6,821 nt of DNA from an uncultured Leucobacter sp. (GTDB lineage: Bacteria; Actinomycetota; Actinomycetes; Actinomycetales; Microbacteriaceae). Within the stretch, counting starts at the first letter, position 1, and each line of letters begins with the position of its first letter. Under the pieces are notes generated by a model that had not been told where the DNA came from, did not search any database, and worked only from the letters and a program-made list of their open reading frames with translations. A program made the position numbers and the translations under genes. Positions 1 to 6,734 of the stretch are shown in pieces. The stretch is taken from assembly GCA_937872275.1 (NCBI GenBank), contig CALMSE010000124.1:1-6821 (forward strand), read 5' to 3'.

Positions 1-410
1 CACCTACGAGAACGAGGGAGCGCTGCATCCCGTGCCCGACGCTGCAGCAACCGAAAGACTGGGCTGCTCGCGTCGCAGCGGCGGATGCGTTCATCTTCGC
101 CTTCCCCGAGTACAACCACGGCTTCGCGGCTCCGATCAAGAACGCCATCGACTACCTGGTCGTCGAGTGGGATCGCAAGCCGGTCGGCTTCGTGAACTGG
201 GGCGGCAACTCTGGCGGCACCCGCGCGCAGGCCGCACTGCAGCCGGTCGTCGTCACCCTGGGCATGATCCTCACCCACGGCCACATCGAGGCCAACTTCC
301 CGCAGCCCCAGGTCGCCGACGGCGTGTTCACGCCGAACGATCAGCAGAACATGGTGCTGCAGTCGCAGTTCGACGAGTTCGTGGCGCTGCACGAGGCCCT
401 CGCCAAGTAG
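1..410 (+). CDS. NAD(P)H-dependent FMN reductase (flavodoxin-like fold), 3' part, with probable frameshift
   Basis: This is the C-terminal part of a flavodoxin-fold NAD(P)H-dependent FMN reductase, a soluble enzyme that reduces flavin or quinone-type substrates. The reading frame that ends at the TAG at 408-410 carries the family hallmark FPEYNHG, followed by the KNAIDYL helix, and then GFVNWGGNSGG, the second flavin-contacting loop. The N-terminal phosphate-binding loop lies outside the window. Before about base 36 this frame stops looking like protein (PTRTRERCIPC), whereas the +2 frame reads TYENEGALHPV, which fits the segment that normally precedes PTLQQPKDWAARV. One extra C in the CCC at 35-37 would explain this. 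The gene is therefore either frameshifted or carries a sequencing error. A DMT-family permease follows 34 bases downstream. The family assignment is firm; the substrate is unknown. Confidence 0.85.
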   Translation, partial: PTRTRERCIPCPTLQQPKDWAARVAAADAFIFAFPEYNHGFAAPIKNAIDYLVVEWDRKPVGFVNWGGNSGGTRAQAALQPVVVTLGMILTHGHIEANFPQPQVADGVFTPNDQQNMVLQSQFDEFVALHEALAK

Positions 411-432
411 CAAACGGTCGTCGGGCCGGCGG

Positions 433-445
433 TAGGCTGGCCTGA
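433..445 (+). promoter_or_regulatory. Possible -10 element for leaderless transcription of the DMT permease gene
   Basis: TAGGCT at 433-438 matches the actinobacterial TAnnnT -10 pattern and lies six bases before the ATG at 445. A transcript initiated from it would begin at or next to the start codon. There is no good Shine-Dalgarno sequence before this ATG, which fits leaderless translation, common in actinobacteria. No convincing -35 hexamer is visible about 17 bases upstream, so this is a suggestion only. Confidence 0.35.
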
Positions 446-1422
446 TGACTTCGTCGCGCGAGTTCCAGCTCGCCGGGTTCCTGTTCGCGATCGGGAGCGC
501 GGCGAGCTTCGCGCTTTCGGGCATCTTCGCGAGTGCGCTGATCACTGCGGGCTGGTCCCCGGGCGCCGCGGCCACCGCGCGCATCGGCCTCGCCGCGCTG
601 GTGCTGCTCGTGCCGACGCTCCTCATGCTGCGAGGATCGTGGCCGCGCGTGCGCGGCGCATGGGGCTCGGTGGTGCTGTTCGGCGTGCTCGCGGTGGTCG
701 TCCCCCAACTCTGCTTCTTCATCGCGATCCAGTTCATCCCGCCGAGCCTGGCGCTGCTCATCGAGTTCCTCGGCCCGGTGCTGCTGGTCTTCTACCTCTG
801 GGCCCGCACCCGTGTCGCGCCCTCATGGCTCACGCTGCTGGGGGCCGCGCTCGCCCTGCTGGGACTGCTGGCCATCTCGGGGCTGGCCTTGGGCGGCGGC
901 CTGCATCCCCTCGGCATACTCTTCGGGCTCTTCGCCGCCGTCGGCCTGGCCTCGTACTTCGTGCTCGCCGCTCGGGTCGACCACGGCATCGCGCCGCTGC
1001 CCTTCACGGGCCTGGGCCTCGCGGTCGCGGCAGTGATCCTCGTCATCGCGAGCGCAACCGGCCTGCTGCCGTTCGTCGCGACCTCGGCACCGACGCTGAT
1101 CGGCGGAGTCGAAGTGCCGAGCTGGGCGGCGGTTGCGGGTATGGTGCTGGTCTCGACGGTGCTGGCCTACCTGCTCGGAGTGGTCGCGGCGCGCAGGCTC
1201 GGGGCCACGCTGGCAAGCTTCACCGCCTACTCGGAGTCGCTTTTCGGCATCGTCTGGACGATCCTGCTGCTCTCGATCCTGCCGACCGGTATGCAGTGGT
1301 TGGGTGCCGCGCTGATCATCGCAGGAGTCGTCACCGTCAAGCTCGGTGAGCTGCGCGCCTCACGCATACGATCACGGCAAGCGCGGCGAATCACGGAAGA
1401 GGATCCACTGGTCCTTCCATAG
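445..1422 (+). CDS. EamA/DMT-superfamily inner-membrane permease (RhaT/RhtA-like)
   Basis: The 325-residue product is a ten-helix drug/metabolite transporter made of two EamA repeats, roughly residues 10-145 and 155-300. It would sit in the cytoplasmic membrane and probably exports small metabolites such as amino acids; the substrate cannot be read from sequence. Visible features are alternating hydrophobic segments throughout, the first-repeat end motif LLIEFLGPVLLVFYLW (about 104-119), and the matching second-repeat motif ASFTAYSESLFGIVWTILLL (about 257-276). Length is normal for the family. The ATG at 445 begins directly before the first helix, with no strong ribosome binding site. The charged tail from residue 306 uses many A/T-ending codons (11 of 20), unlike the rest of the gene, so it may be acquired read-through sequence. 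The gene follows the FMN reductase by 34 bases but may have its own promoter. Confidence 0.9.
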   Translation: MTSSREFQLAGFLFAIGSAASFALSGIFASALITAGWSPGAAATARIGLAALVLLVPTLLMLRGSWPRVRGAWGSVVLFGVLAVVVPQLCFFIAIQFIPPSLALLIEFLGPVLLVFYLWARTRVAPSWLTLLGAALALLGLLAISGLALGGGLHPLGILFGLFAAVGLASYFVLAARVDHGIAPLPFTGLGLAVAAVILVIASATGLLPFVATSAPTLIGGVEVPSWAAVAGMVLVSTVLAYLLGVVAARRLGATLASFTAYSESLFGIVWTILLLSILPTGMQWLGAALIIAGVVTVKLGELRASRIRSRQARRITEEDPLVLP

Positions 1423-1425
1423 TTC

Positions 1426-1446
1426 GTGGTTCTCACCGAGAACTAC
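1426..1446. terminator. Hairpin just after the DMT permease stop (terminator or operator palindrome)
   Basis: GTTCTC at 1429-1434 and GAGAAC at 1438-1443 form a perfect 6-bp stem around a 3-base loop. The stem extends outward with a G-T wobble, then T-A and G-C, giving about nine pairs from 1426 to 1446. It starts four bases after the permease stop, which suits a terminator, but there is no T-run after it. It could equally be a protein-binding palindrome. Confidence 0.45.
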
Positions 1447-1572
1447 AGCTGAGCCAGCTGGGCTGCTCTGAAGCCCGCGGCGCCGAACAGGCCCGCGGGT
1501 GACCGCGACGAAAGCGATCCACCATGCCGGGTGGAAGCGGCGCCTCGCGGATACCGGTTCGGACTCGCTCAC
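1443..1572 (-). pseudogene. Decayed N-terminal remnant of a probable MFS permease
   Basis: Reading the minus strand from a GTG at 1572 gives MSESEPVSARRRFHPAWWIA and then FVAVT. The frame then becomes implausible. If one base of the GGG at 1497-1499 is removed, the other frame continues as AGLFGAAGFRAAQLAQL to a TAG at 1443-1445. The joined reading, HPAWWIAFVAV followed by GAAGFRAA, resembles the first transmembrane helix of many actinobacterial MFS permeases, which start with a similar HPAW...AAGFR pattern. The rest of an MFS protein (about 400 residues) is absent. The remnant points away from the LLM oxidoreductase gene. I infer that a divergent permease gene was lost by deletion and frameshift. 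The similarity is from memory and the stretch is short, so confidence is moderate. Confidence 0.45.
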
Positions 1573-1631
1573 CGCACCACCCTGTCGCCGACGCGCGGAA
1601 TACACGAAGGCGCCGAGCAGTTGACCCCACT

Positions 1632-2681
1632 ATGACCACGAACCCCTCCTCCCTGATACTCGGCCTCGACACCTTCGGCGACATCGCGAACGGACCCGAC
1701 GGCGAACCCCTGCACGCAGCTCAGGTGCTGCGCGACGTCATCGAGCAGGCAGTGCTCGCCGACCGGCTCGGCGTCGACGCGATCACCCTCGGCGAGCATC
1801 ACCGCGACGACTTCGCTCTCTCGAGCCCGGAGATCGTGCTCGCCGCGATCGCCGGCCGCACCGAGCGCATTCTGCTCGGCACCGGCGTCACCGTGCTGTC
1901 GAGCGATGACCCGGTGCGCCTCTACGAACGCTTCGCCACGCTCGACGCGGTCAGCCGCGGACGCGCAGAGGTGATCCTCGGGCGCGGATCGTTCACCGAG
2001 TCGTTCCCGCTCTTCGGCTACGAACTCGCCGACTACGAGACCCTCTTCACCGAGAAGCTCGAGCTGTTCACGAGGCTGCAGGCCGAGGGGCCGGTGACCT
2101 GGAGCGGTCGCCATCGCAGTCCGCTCTCAGAACAGCAGATATATCCGAAGACAGAGCAGCCGGGCGGCGTGCGAGCCTGGATCGGCGTCGGCGGCAGCCC
2201 CCACTCGGTGCTCCGGTCGGTGCAGTCGGGCATCCCGATGATGCTCGCGATCATCGGCGGATCGCCCGAGCGCTTTCTGCCCTTCGTGCATCTTTACCGC
2301 CAGACGCAGCAGGAGCTCGAGGTCGCCGAGCCGATGCCGCTCGGCGTGCATTCCCCCGGTCACGTGGCGACGACCGATGCCGAAGCGCGCGAGCAGCTCT
2401 GGGAGCATTTCGCCGCGAACCGCAACCGCATCGGCGCCGAGCGCGGCTGGCCCAAGACCACCCGCATGGAGTTCGAGGCGGAGGCCAGCGGCGGCTCCCT
2501 CTACGTCGGCTCCCCCGAGACGGTCGCGCAGAAGATCGCCTCGACCGTGCGGGTGCTGGGAGCCGACCGCTTCGACCTGAAGTACGCGAACGGCCCTATG
2601 CCGCACGAACTGCTCATGTCGAGCATCGAACTCTACGCGAACGAGGTCATCCCGCGGGTGCGGCAGATCCTCGCCGACTAA
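1632..2681 (+). CDS. LLM-class flavin-dependent oxidoreductase
   Basis: The 349-residue product belongs to the luciferase-like monooxygenase superfamily: soluble (beta/alpha)8-barrel enzymes using FMN or F420. The family pattern is clear along its whole length: LGLDTFGD near the N-terminus (10-17), GVDAITLGEHHRDDF (47-61), SSDDPVRLYERFATLD (90-105), the flavin-site segment EVILGRGSFTESFPLFGY (113-130), WIGVGGSP (183-190), and GSLYVGSPETVAQKI (288-302). The frame is open back to an ATG at 1524, but those 36 extra residues are basic and unlike the family, so I choose the ATG at 1632, which puts LGLDTFGD in its usual place. Its substrate is unknown. It converges on the hydroxyquinol dioxygenase gene, with a hairpin between them, so it is not part of that operon. 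A flavin reductase is encoded about 1.2 kb upstream, but a functional link is only a possibility. Confidence 0.9.
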   Translation: MTTNPSSLILGLDTFGDIANGPDGEPLHAAQVLRDVIEQAVLADRLGVDAITLGEHHRDDFALSSPEIVLAAIAGRTERILLGTGVTVLSSDDPVRLYERFATLDAVSRGRAEVILGRGSFTESFPLFGYELADYETLFTEKLELFTRLQAEGPVTWSGRHRSPLSEQQIYPKTEQPGGVRAWIGVGGSPHSVLRSVQSGIPMMLAIIGGSPERFLPFVHLYRQTQQELEVAEPMPLGVHSPGHVATTDAEAREQLWEHFAANRNRIGAERGWPKTTRMEFEAEASGGSLYVGSPETVAQKIASTVRVLGADRFDLKYANGPMPHELLMSSIELYANEVIPRVRQILAD

Positions 2682-2718
2682 GGCAACCGCCTCGGATCCC
2701 TTCTTCCGGCACCGGTCG

Positions 2719-2770
2719 CTGGGCTTGTCGAAGCACCCGGTGTCGGGGCCGGGCGCTTCCACAAGCTCCG
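2719..2770. terminator. Nested hairpin between convergent genes, probable bidirectional terminator
   Basis: Bases 2719-2734 pair with 2755-2770 with two mismatches and one G-T wobble. Inside the loop, CCCGG (2736-2740) pairs perfectly with CCGGG (2749-2753), so the whole segment can fold into one long, lightly bulged stem. It lies between the stop of the LLM oxidoreductase (2681, + strand) and the stop of the hydroxyquinol dioxygenase (2781, - strand). That is the place for a shared terminator. The outer arms match the repeat core seen again near 3731 and 3793. There is no T-run on either side. Confidence 0.65.
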
Positions 2771-2780
2771 GGCGTGACCC

Positions 2781-3677
2781 CTACACCCCGGCGGGGGCGA
2801 GCACGATGTCGAAGCGGGTGCTCGACCACTCCTGATCGCCGAGATCTCGCCCGTCGGGCGTGGGCTCTGCAGCGGAGTGCTTCGCGAAGTCCATGATCAG
2901 CGACTCCTTCACGCCGAACACGGAGTCGCGGTCGAGCAGCTCGTCGCCGCGCACGAAGATGTGCGTCACGAGGGTGCGGAAACCGGGCGCGCTGACCATG
3001 AAGTGCAGGTGCGAGGCGCGGTAGGGCGAGCGGCCCACGGCATTCAGCATCTGACCCACCGGCCCGTCATCGGGGATCGGGTAGGGCGTCGGGGTGAGAC
3101 CCCAGAAGCGGTAGGAGCCGTTGACGTCGCTGAAGAGGTGCGCGCGGGCCGCCGTGCGGTCGTCGGTGTACTGCACATCGTAGAGGCCGTCTTCGTCGGC
3201 CTCCCAGATCTCGATGCGGGCGCCGGGAATCGGGTTGCCCTCGACGTCGCGCACGGTGCCGGCCACCCAGCAGGGTTCGCCCACCGCGCCGAACGACATG
3301 TCCTCGCCCTGCTGGATCTCGGGGGCGTCGTTCACGAAGAAGGGGCCGAAGACCGTGGCCTCGGTCGCGTTCTCGTAGGCCTGGTTGTTGACCGCGACGA
3401 CCTGCATCGAGATGCCGAGCACGTCGGAGAGCAGGATGAACTCCTGGCGCCGGTCATCGGTGATGTGTCCCACGGCGGTGAGGAACTCGATCGCCTTGTT
3501 CCACTCGTCCTCGGTGAGCCGCACCTCGCGCACGAAGGCGTGCAGATGTCGCACGAGCGCCTGCATCACGAGGCGCAGTCGCAGATCGGGGGTGTTCTTG
3601 AACGATGCGAGCACCGTGTCGATCAGCTGCAGTTCTCGGTCGGCCTGCTCCCACTCGGTGGGGTGTTCCTTGCTCAT
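2781..3677 (-). CDS. Hydroxyquinol 1,2-dioxygenase (intradiol ring cleavage)
   Basis: This 298-residue cytoplasmic non-heme Fe(III) enzyme would cleave hydroxyquinol (1,2,4-trihydroxybenzene) between its adjacent hydroxyls to give maleylacetate. Residues 1-110 form the helical linker domain of intradiol dioxygenases ([18 protein letters not shown], then LLSDVLGIS). Residues about 130-298 form the catalytic beta-sandwich. The four iron ligands are visible as Tyr166 (GLYDVQ), Tyr199 (PTPYPIP), His223 and His225 (SHLHFMV), with the same spacing as the Nocardioides simplex enzyme (164/197/221/223). The VFGVKESL segment near 253-260 is typical of hydroxyquinol rather than catechol enzymes. The ATG at 3677 has a good AGGAG six bases upstream (3684-3688). 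It is the last gene of the resorcinol cluster, separated from maleylacetate reductase by a repeat-bearing 166-base gap. Confidence 0.93.
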   Translation of the reverse strand: MSKEHPTEWEQADRELQLIDTVLASFKNTPDLRLRLVMQALVRHLHAFVREVRLTEDEWNKAIEFLTAVGHITDDRRQEFILLSDVLGISMQVVAVNNQAYENATEATVFGPFFVNDAPEIQQGEDMSFGAVGEPCWVAGTVRDVEGNPIPGARIEIWEADEDGLYDVQYTDDRTAARAHLFSDVNGSYRFWGLTPTPYPIPDDGPVGQMLNAVGRSPYRASHLHFMVSAPGFRTLVTHIFVRGDELLDRDSVFGVKESLIMDFAKHSAAEPTPDGRDLGDQEWSSTRFDIVLAPAGV

Positions 3678-3728
3678 GCGCTACTCCTTCGTTGGATTTC
3701 GTTCAGTAATTGGGTATCAGGTCGCGTT

Positions 3729-3747
3729 CACTGAGCTGGTCGAAGTG
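3729..3747. repeat. Degenerate copy of the CTGAGCYTGTCGAAG repeat
   Basis: CTGAGCTGGTCGAAG at 3731-3745 differs by one base from the core CTGAGCYTGTCGAAG also present at 2719-2733 (one mismatch) and, inverted, at 3793-3807. Short CACT/AGTG ends (3729-3732 and 3744-3747) make a weak hairpin. It lies in the leader of the dioxygenase gene, about 50 bases upstream of its start. Confidence 0.5.
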
Positions 3748-3767
3748 TTCGTGACCGCGGTTTCCAT

Positions 3768-3833
3768 CCCTTCGACAGGTGGTTCCTGAGCCCTTCGACA
3801 GGCTCAGGAACCCCTGCGAAGGGCTCAGGGAAC
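3768..3833. repeat. REP-like palindromic repeat with two alternative hairpins inside the catabolic operon
   Basis: CCCTTCGACAGG occurs twice in direct orientation (3768-3779 and 3791-3802). Two folds compete for the same bases. In the first, 3781-3791 pairs perfectly with 3802-3812 (11 bp, 10-base loop). In the second, 3785-3797 pairs with 3817-3829 (13 bp) and continues after a one-base bulge with 3799-3802 against 3813-3816. The block begins just after the maleylacetate reductase stop on the minus strand, so it would be transcribed between the reductase and dioxygenase genes. I recall similar CCTTCGACAGGCTCAGG elements scattered between genes in high-GC bacteria, so it is probably a dispersed repeat. 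It might act as an intercistronic terminator, attenuator or mRNA-stabilising hairpin. Confidence 0.75.
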
Positions 3834-3843
3834 AAAACCGCTC

Positions 3844-4905
3844 TCACGCGACGGGTTCACCGGCCCAGGCGGCGCGCAGCAGCGCCTCGAGCTCGGGCAG
3901 GGTGACGGACCTTGGGTTCGAGGGGGGGATCGCCCCAAGGCACAGCGCGGCCGCCTCGGGGATGTCCTGCTCGCGCAGCCCGACCGCCGCGAGCGACGGC
4001 GGTGCGCCGAGCTCCTCGCGCAGGCGCCACAGCCCGGCTGCGGCGGGGCCGCCGCCGAGCGCATCCGAGACGCGCGCTTCGGCATCGGGCGCGGCAGGCA
4101 TGTTGAAGCCGGCGACGTAGGGCAGCACGACCGAGTGCATCTCGGCGTGGGGCAGGTTGTATGCGCCGCCCAGCACGTGGCAGATCTTGTGATGCATGCC
4201 CGATCCGGCCGAGGCGAAGGCGACGGCGGCGAGATAGGCGCCGAACAGTGTGCGCTCGCGCGCATCGAGGTCGTCGGGGTTCGCCGCGAGCCCGCGCAGG
4301 CCGGGCACGAGTGCGCGCACGCCCTCGGCGCCCATGGCGGCGTTGATCGGGTCGGCGCGCGGCGCCCAGAAGCCGTCGACCGCATGTGCGAGCGCGTTGA
4401 GGCCCGACGACATGGCGAGGCCGACGGGCAGCCCCGTGCTGAGCGTGACGTCGTAGACGATCACCTTCGGCAGCACGCGCTCGTCGGCGCCGGTCTCCTT
4501 GCGCTGGGCGGTCGTGAGGCCCCAGACGTTCGTCGCCTCGGAGCCCGCGAAGGTCGTGGGCACGGCGACGATCGGCAGCGAGGTGCGCAGCGCGACGATC
4601 TTCGCGAGGCCCGTCGAGGACCCCCCGCCGATCGTGACGATCGCGTCGGCACCGCACTGCTCGGCGAGCGCGGTCGCGGCATCGGCTCGTTCGGCGGGAA
4701 CGTGCTGCACGATGTCGTGAATGCGCTCGACGACGTTCACCCGCTCCGAGATCGCGTCGGCGAGCTCCATCGCGAAGACGTCGGCGATCAGCAGCACGCG
4801 CTGCGCCCCGAGGCCTTCGAGCGCGGTCGTCGTCTGCTCGGCGGCCGAGCCGCGCCCGAAGAGCACGCGCTGGCCGAGTGTGGTGTGGTCGAATTCGAGT
4901 GCCAT
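3844..4905 (-). CDS. Maleylacetate reductase
   Basis: The 353-residue product is a cytoplasmic enzyme of the iron-containing alcohol dehydrogenase superfamily. It would reduce maleylacetate to 3-oxoadipate with NAD(P)H. The N-terminal Rossmann-like domain (about 1-155) has the nucleotide loop TIGGGSSTGLAK (91-102) and the family signature PTTFAGSEAT (116-125). The all-helical C-terminal domain carries GLNALAHAVDGFW (168-180) and MHHKICHVLGGAYNLPHAE (237-255). By comparison with FucO, His174, His239 and His253 match metal ligands, while the fourth ligand, Asp in FucO, is Asn170 here; Asn at this place is usual in maleylacetate reductases as I recall them. His243 matches the conserved active-site histidine. 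The ATG at 4905 has AGGAGG seven bases upstream (4913-4918). The gene starts 15 bases after the hydroxylase stop, indicating translation from one message. Confidence 0.93.
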   Translation of the reverse strand: MALEFDHTTLGQRVLFGRGSAAEQTTTALEGLGAQRVLLIADVFAMELADAISERVNVVERIHDIVQHVPAERADAATALAEQCGADAIVTIGGGSSTGLAKIVALRTSLPIVAVPTTFAGSEATNVWGLTTAQRKETGADERVLPKVIVYDVTLSTGLPVGLAMSSGLNALAHAVDGFWAPRADPINAAMGAEGVRALVPGLRGLAANPDDLDARERTLFGAYLAAVAFASAGSGMHHKICHVLGGAYNLPHAEMHSVVLPYVAGFNMPAAPDAEARVSDALGGGPAAAGLWRLREELGAPPSLAAVGLREQDIPEAAALCLGAIPPSNPRSVTLPELEALLRAAWAGEPVA

Positions 4906-4920
4906 GTGGCTGCCTCCTAG

Positions 4921-6714
4921 CTAGTTGCGGCTCAGAACCGCGCTGAGTGCGTCGCGCAGCGCGGCTGCGGGATCCTCGACCATGCCCTGCGAACGCCAGG
5001 CAATGATCTTATCCGGTCGCACCAGCAGCACGCCGTCCTCGTCGACCTCTCGCAGCCCCGCCCAGTCGAAGTAGAGATCCTCGACCTCTCGCCCGGGGCC
5101 GACGACGACCGACCTCAGCTCGATGCCGAGATCCTCGGCGACCATCGTCGCGACATCGGCCCAGGCCTGGCCCGAGATGCCGGTGAAGACGGTGAAGCCG
5201 GTGGAGGGTGCGAGATCGAGCGTCGAATGCTTGTGCTCGCCGTCGCCGAGCCACGCGTGCGGCAGCGGAGAGCCTGGCACGGTCGAGGGCTGGTAGTAGA
5301 GCTCGGGGTCGCGCAGCGAGGCGGGCTTGCCGCCGGACTCCGAGATCACCGCGTTCGAGGTGTAGAACTGGCCGAGCTCGACGCCGTGCGCGTTGAACTC
5401 GTAGTTCTTGACCGCCATGGCCTGGCGCAGGGCCTCGCGCCGCTCGCGCCCGGCGGGCGTGTCGAGCTTGCGCTCCTCGATCGCGGCGACCATCTGCTCG
5501 GTGGTCTCGGCTGCGGTGACGCCGAGCGCCTCGAAGAAGCCGCCGAACTCGCGCGACGACTTGTTCGCCCGGGTCACGATCTGGCGGGCCACGGGCGCGC
5601 GCTCCTCGGAGTAGCTGTCGAGCAGGGCCTCACCGGCCTGGCCGCGCAGCACGGCGGCCATCTTCCAGGCGAGGTTGTAGCTGTCCTGCACCGAGGTGTT
5701 CGAGCCGAGCCCGTTCGACGGCGGATGGCGGTGGATCGCGTCGCCGACGCAGAAGACGCGGCCGTTCTGCAGGTGGGTCGCGAACATCTCGTTGTTGCCC
5801 CAGAGCGAGGTGCCCGTGATCTCGACCTCGATGTCGCGCGTGCCGAGCAGCTGGAACACCACCTCGCGCGCCGACTCGTCGTCGATCGAGGGCGGCGGCT
5901 GCGAGATGTCGTAGCCCCACACGATCAGCCATTCGTTCCACGGCCGCACCATGCGCACGAGGCCGGCGCCGATGCCGCCGACGTTCGCACCGGGCTGCAC
6001 CACCCAGTAGAGCACCGAGGGGCGGTGCCCGACGAGAGCCTCGAGGTCGGCGTTGAAGGTGATGTTCATCGAGCCCGCGATGTCCATCCGGCCCTCGAAC
6101 GGCAGCTCGATGTCGGCGGCGACCTTCGAACGCGCGCCGTCGGCGCCGATCAGGTACTTCGAGCGGATCTCGTACGTCTGGCCGGTCAGGCGGTCGAGCA
6201 CGGTGGTGGTCACCCCGTCGGCGTCCTGCACATGCGAGAGGTACTCGGTCGAGAACCGGCTCTGCGTGCCGCGCATCGTGGCGTTGCGCACGAGGATCGG
6301 CTCGAGGAGGTTCTGCGGCATGTCGCAGTTGAGCGTGGGCGATGCGGCCTCGTAGTCGGCGTGCCTGACGGGGCTGGTGCCCCAGGTCAGGATGCGCCCG
6401 AACTCCTCGCCGTCGATGGCCGAGCAGAACACGGTATCGCCGATGAGCTCGTGCGGGGTGGCGAGGGCGTTCACCTCGTCCTCGATGCCCATGTCGCGGA
6501 AGAACTCCATCGCGCGCTGGTTGGTGATGTGCGCGCGGGGCGTGTTCGCCGTCCACCGGTACTTGGTGACCATGATGTTCGGGATGCCGTAGGTCGAGAG
6601 GGCGAGAGCCATCCCCGATCCGCTGGGCCCGGAACCCACGACCAGCACCTCGGTCTCCACGATCGCCCCCGTCGGGAGCGCCGTCACTGCGATGCCGTCA
6701 TCGAATTGCGCCAT
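4921..6714 (-). CDS. TfdB-like FAD-dependent phenol hydroxylase, probable resorcinol hydroxylase
   Basis: This 597-residue flavoprotein monooxygenase would hydroxylate a phenol with NAD(P)H and O2. Domain order is classic: FAD/ADP-binding GSGPSG (27-32), the DG motif in LIGADGARSK (188-197), the second FAD motif GDAIHRHPPSNGLG (324-337), and a C-terminal thioredoxin-like domain from about 480. Long blocks such as TANTPRAHITNQRAME (55-70) and GHRPSVLYWVVQPG (229-242) strongly resemble 2,4-dichlorophenol hydroxylase TfdB. Because the next genes encode maleylacetate reductase and hydroxyquinol dioxygenase, as in the C. glutamicum resorcinol cluster, the likeliest reaction is resorcinol to hydroxyquinol. 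A chlorophenol or other phenol remains possible. The ATG at 6714 has GGAGGAA five bases upstream (6720-6726), which fixes the start. It is the first gene of the operon. Confidence 0.9.
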   Translation of the reverse strand: MAQFDDGIAVTALPTGAIVETEVLVVGSGPSGSGMALALSTYGIPNIMVTKYRWTANTPRAHITNQRAMEFFRDMGIEDEVNALATPHELIGDTVFCSAIDGEEFGRILTWGTSPVRHADYEAASPTLNCDMPQNLLEPILVRNATMRGTQSRFSTEYLSHVQDADGVTTTVLDRLTGQTYEIRSKYLIGADGARSKVAADIELPFEGRMDIAGSMNITFNADLEALVGHRPSVLYWVVQPGANVGGIGAGLVRMVRPWNEWLIVWGYDISQPPPSIDDESAREVVFQLLGTRDIEVEITGTSLWGNNEMFATHLQNGRVFCVGDAIHRHPPSNGLGSNTSVQDSYNLAWKMAAVLRGQAGEALLDSYSEERAPVARQIVTRANKSSREFGGFFEALGVTAAETTEQMVAAIEERKLDTPAGRERREALRQAMAVKNYEFNAHGVELGQFYTSNAVISESGGKPASLRDPELYYQPSTVPGSPLPHAWLGDGEHKHSTLDLAPSTGFTVFTGISGQAWADVATMVAEDLGIELRSVVVGPGREVEDLYFDWAGLREVDEDGVLLVRPDKIIAWRSQGMVEDPAAALRDALSAVLSRN

Positions 6715-6734
6715 TGCTGTTCCTCCGTGTCATG

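Noticed and set aside
1420..1450. Possible tRNA end or phage attachment site around the GTTCTC/GAGAAC hairpin
   Set aside because: No cloverleaf can be drawn, there is no T-arm consensus, no integrase gene and no second copy in the window.
1474..1499. CCCGCGG / CCGCGGG inverted repeat with a 12-base loop as a second terminator
   Set aside because: The arms are seven GC-only bases, common by chance in this composition, and they fall inside the MFS remnant where coding origin explains the sequence.
1524..1631. N-terminal extension of the LLM oxidoreductase to the ATG at 1524
   Set aside because: The 36 added residues are basic, proline-rich and unlike the family, and they overlap the reverse-strand MFS remnant. 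The ATG at 1632 gives the normal family N-terminus.
3695..3720. Separate promoter for the dioxygenase in its AT-richer leader
   Set aside because: I see no convincing -10/-35 pair on the minus strand, only lower GC content. An internal promoter remains possible but unsupported.
2877..3734. 285-codon open frame on the + strand opposite the dioxygenase
   Set aside because: It is an antisense mirror of the dioxygenase reading frame with skewed composition. The minus-strand protein has all four iron ligands.
4135..4920. 261-codon open frame on the + strand opposite maleylacetate reductase
   Set aside because: It is an antisense shadow with no recognisable domain, while the minus-strand frame carries all family motifs.
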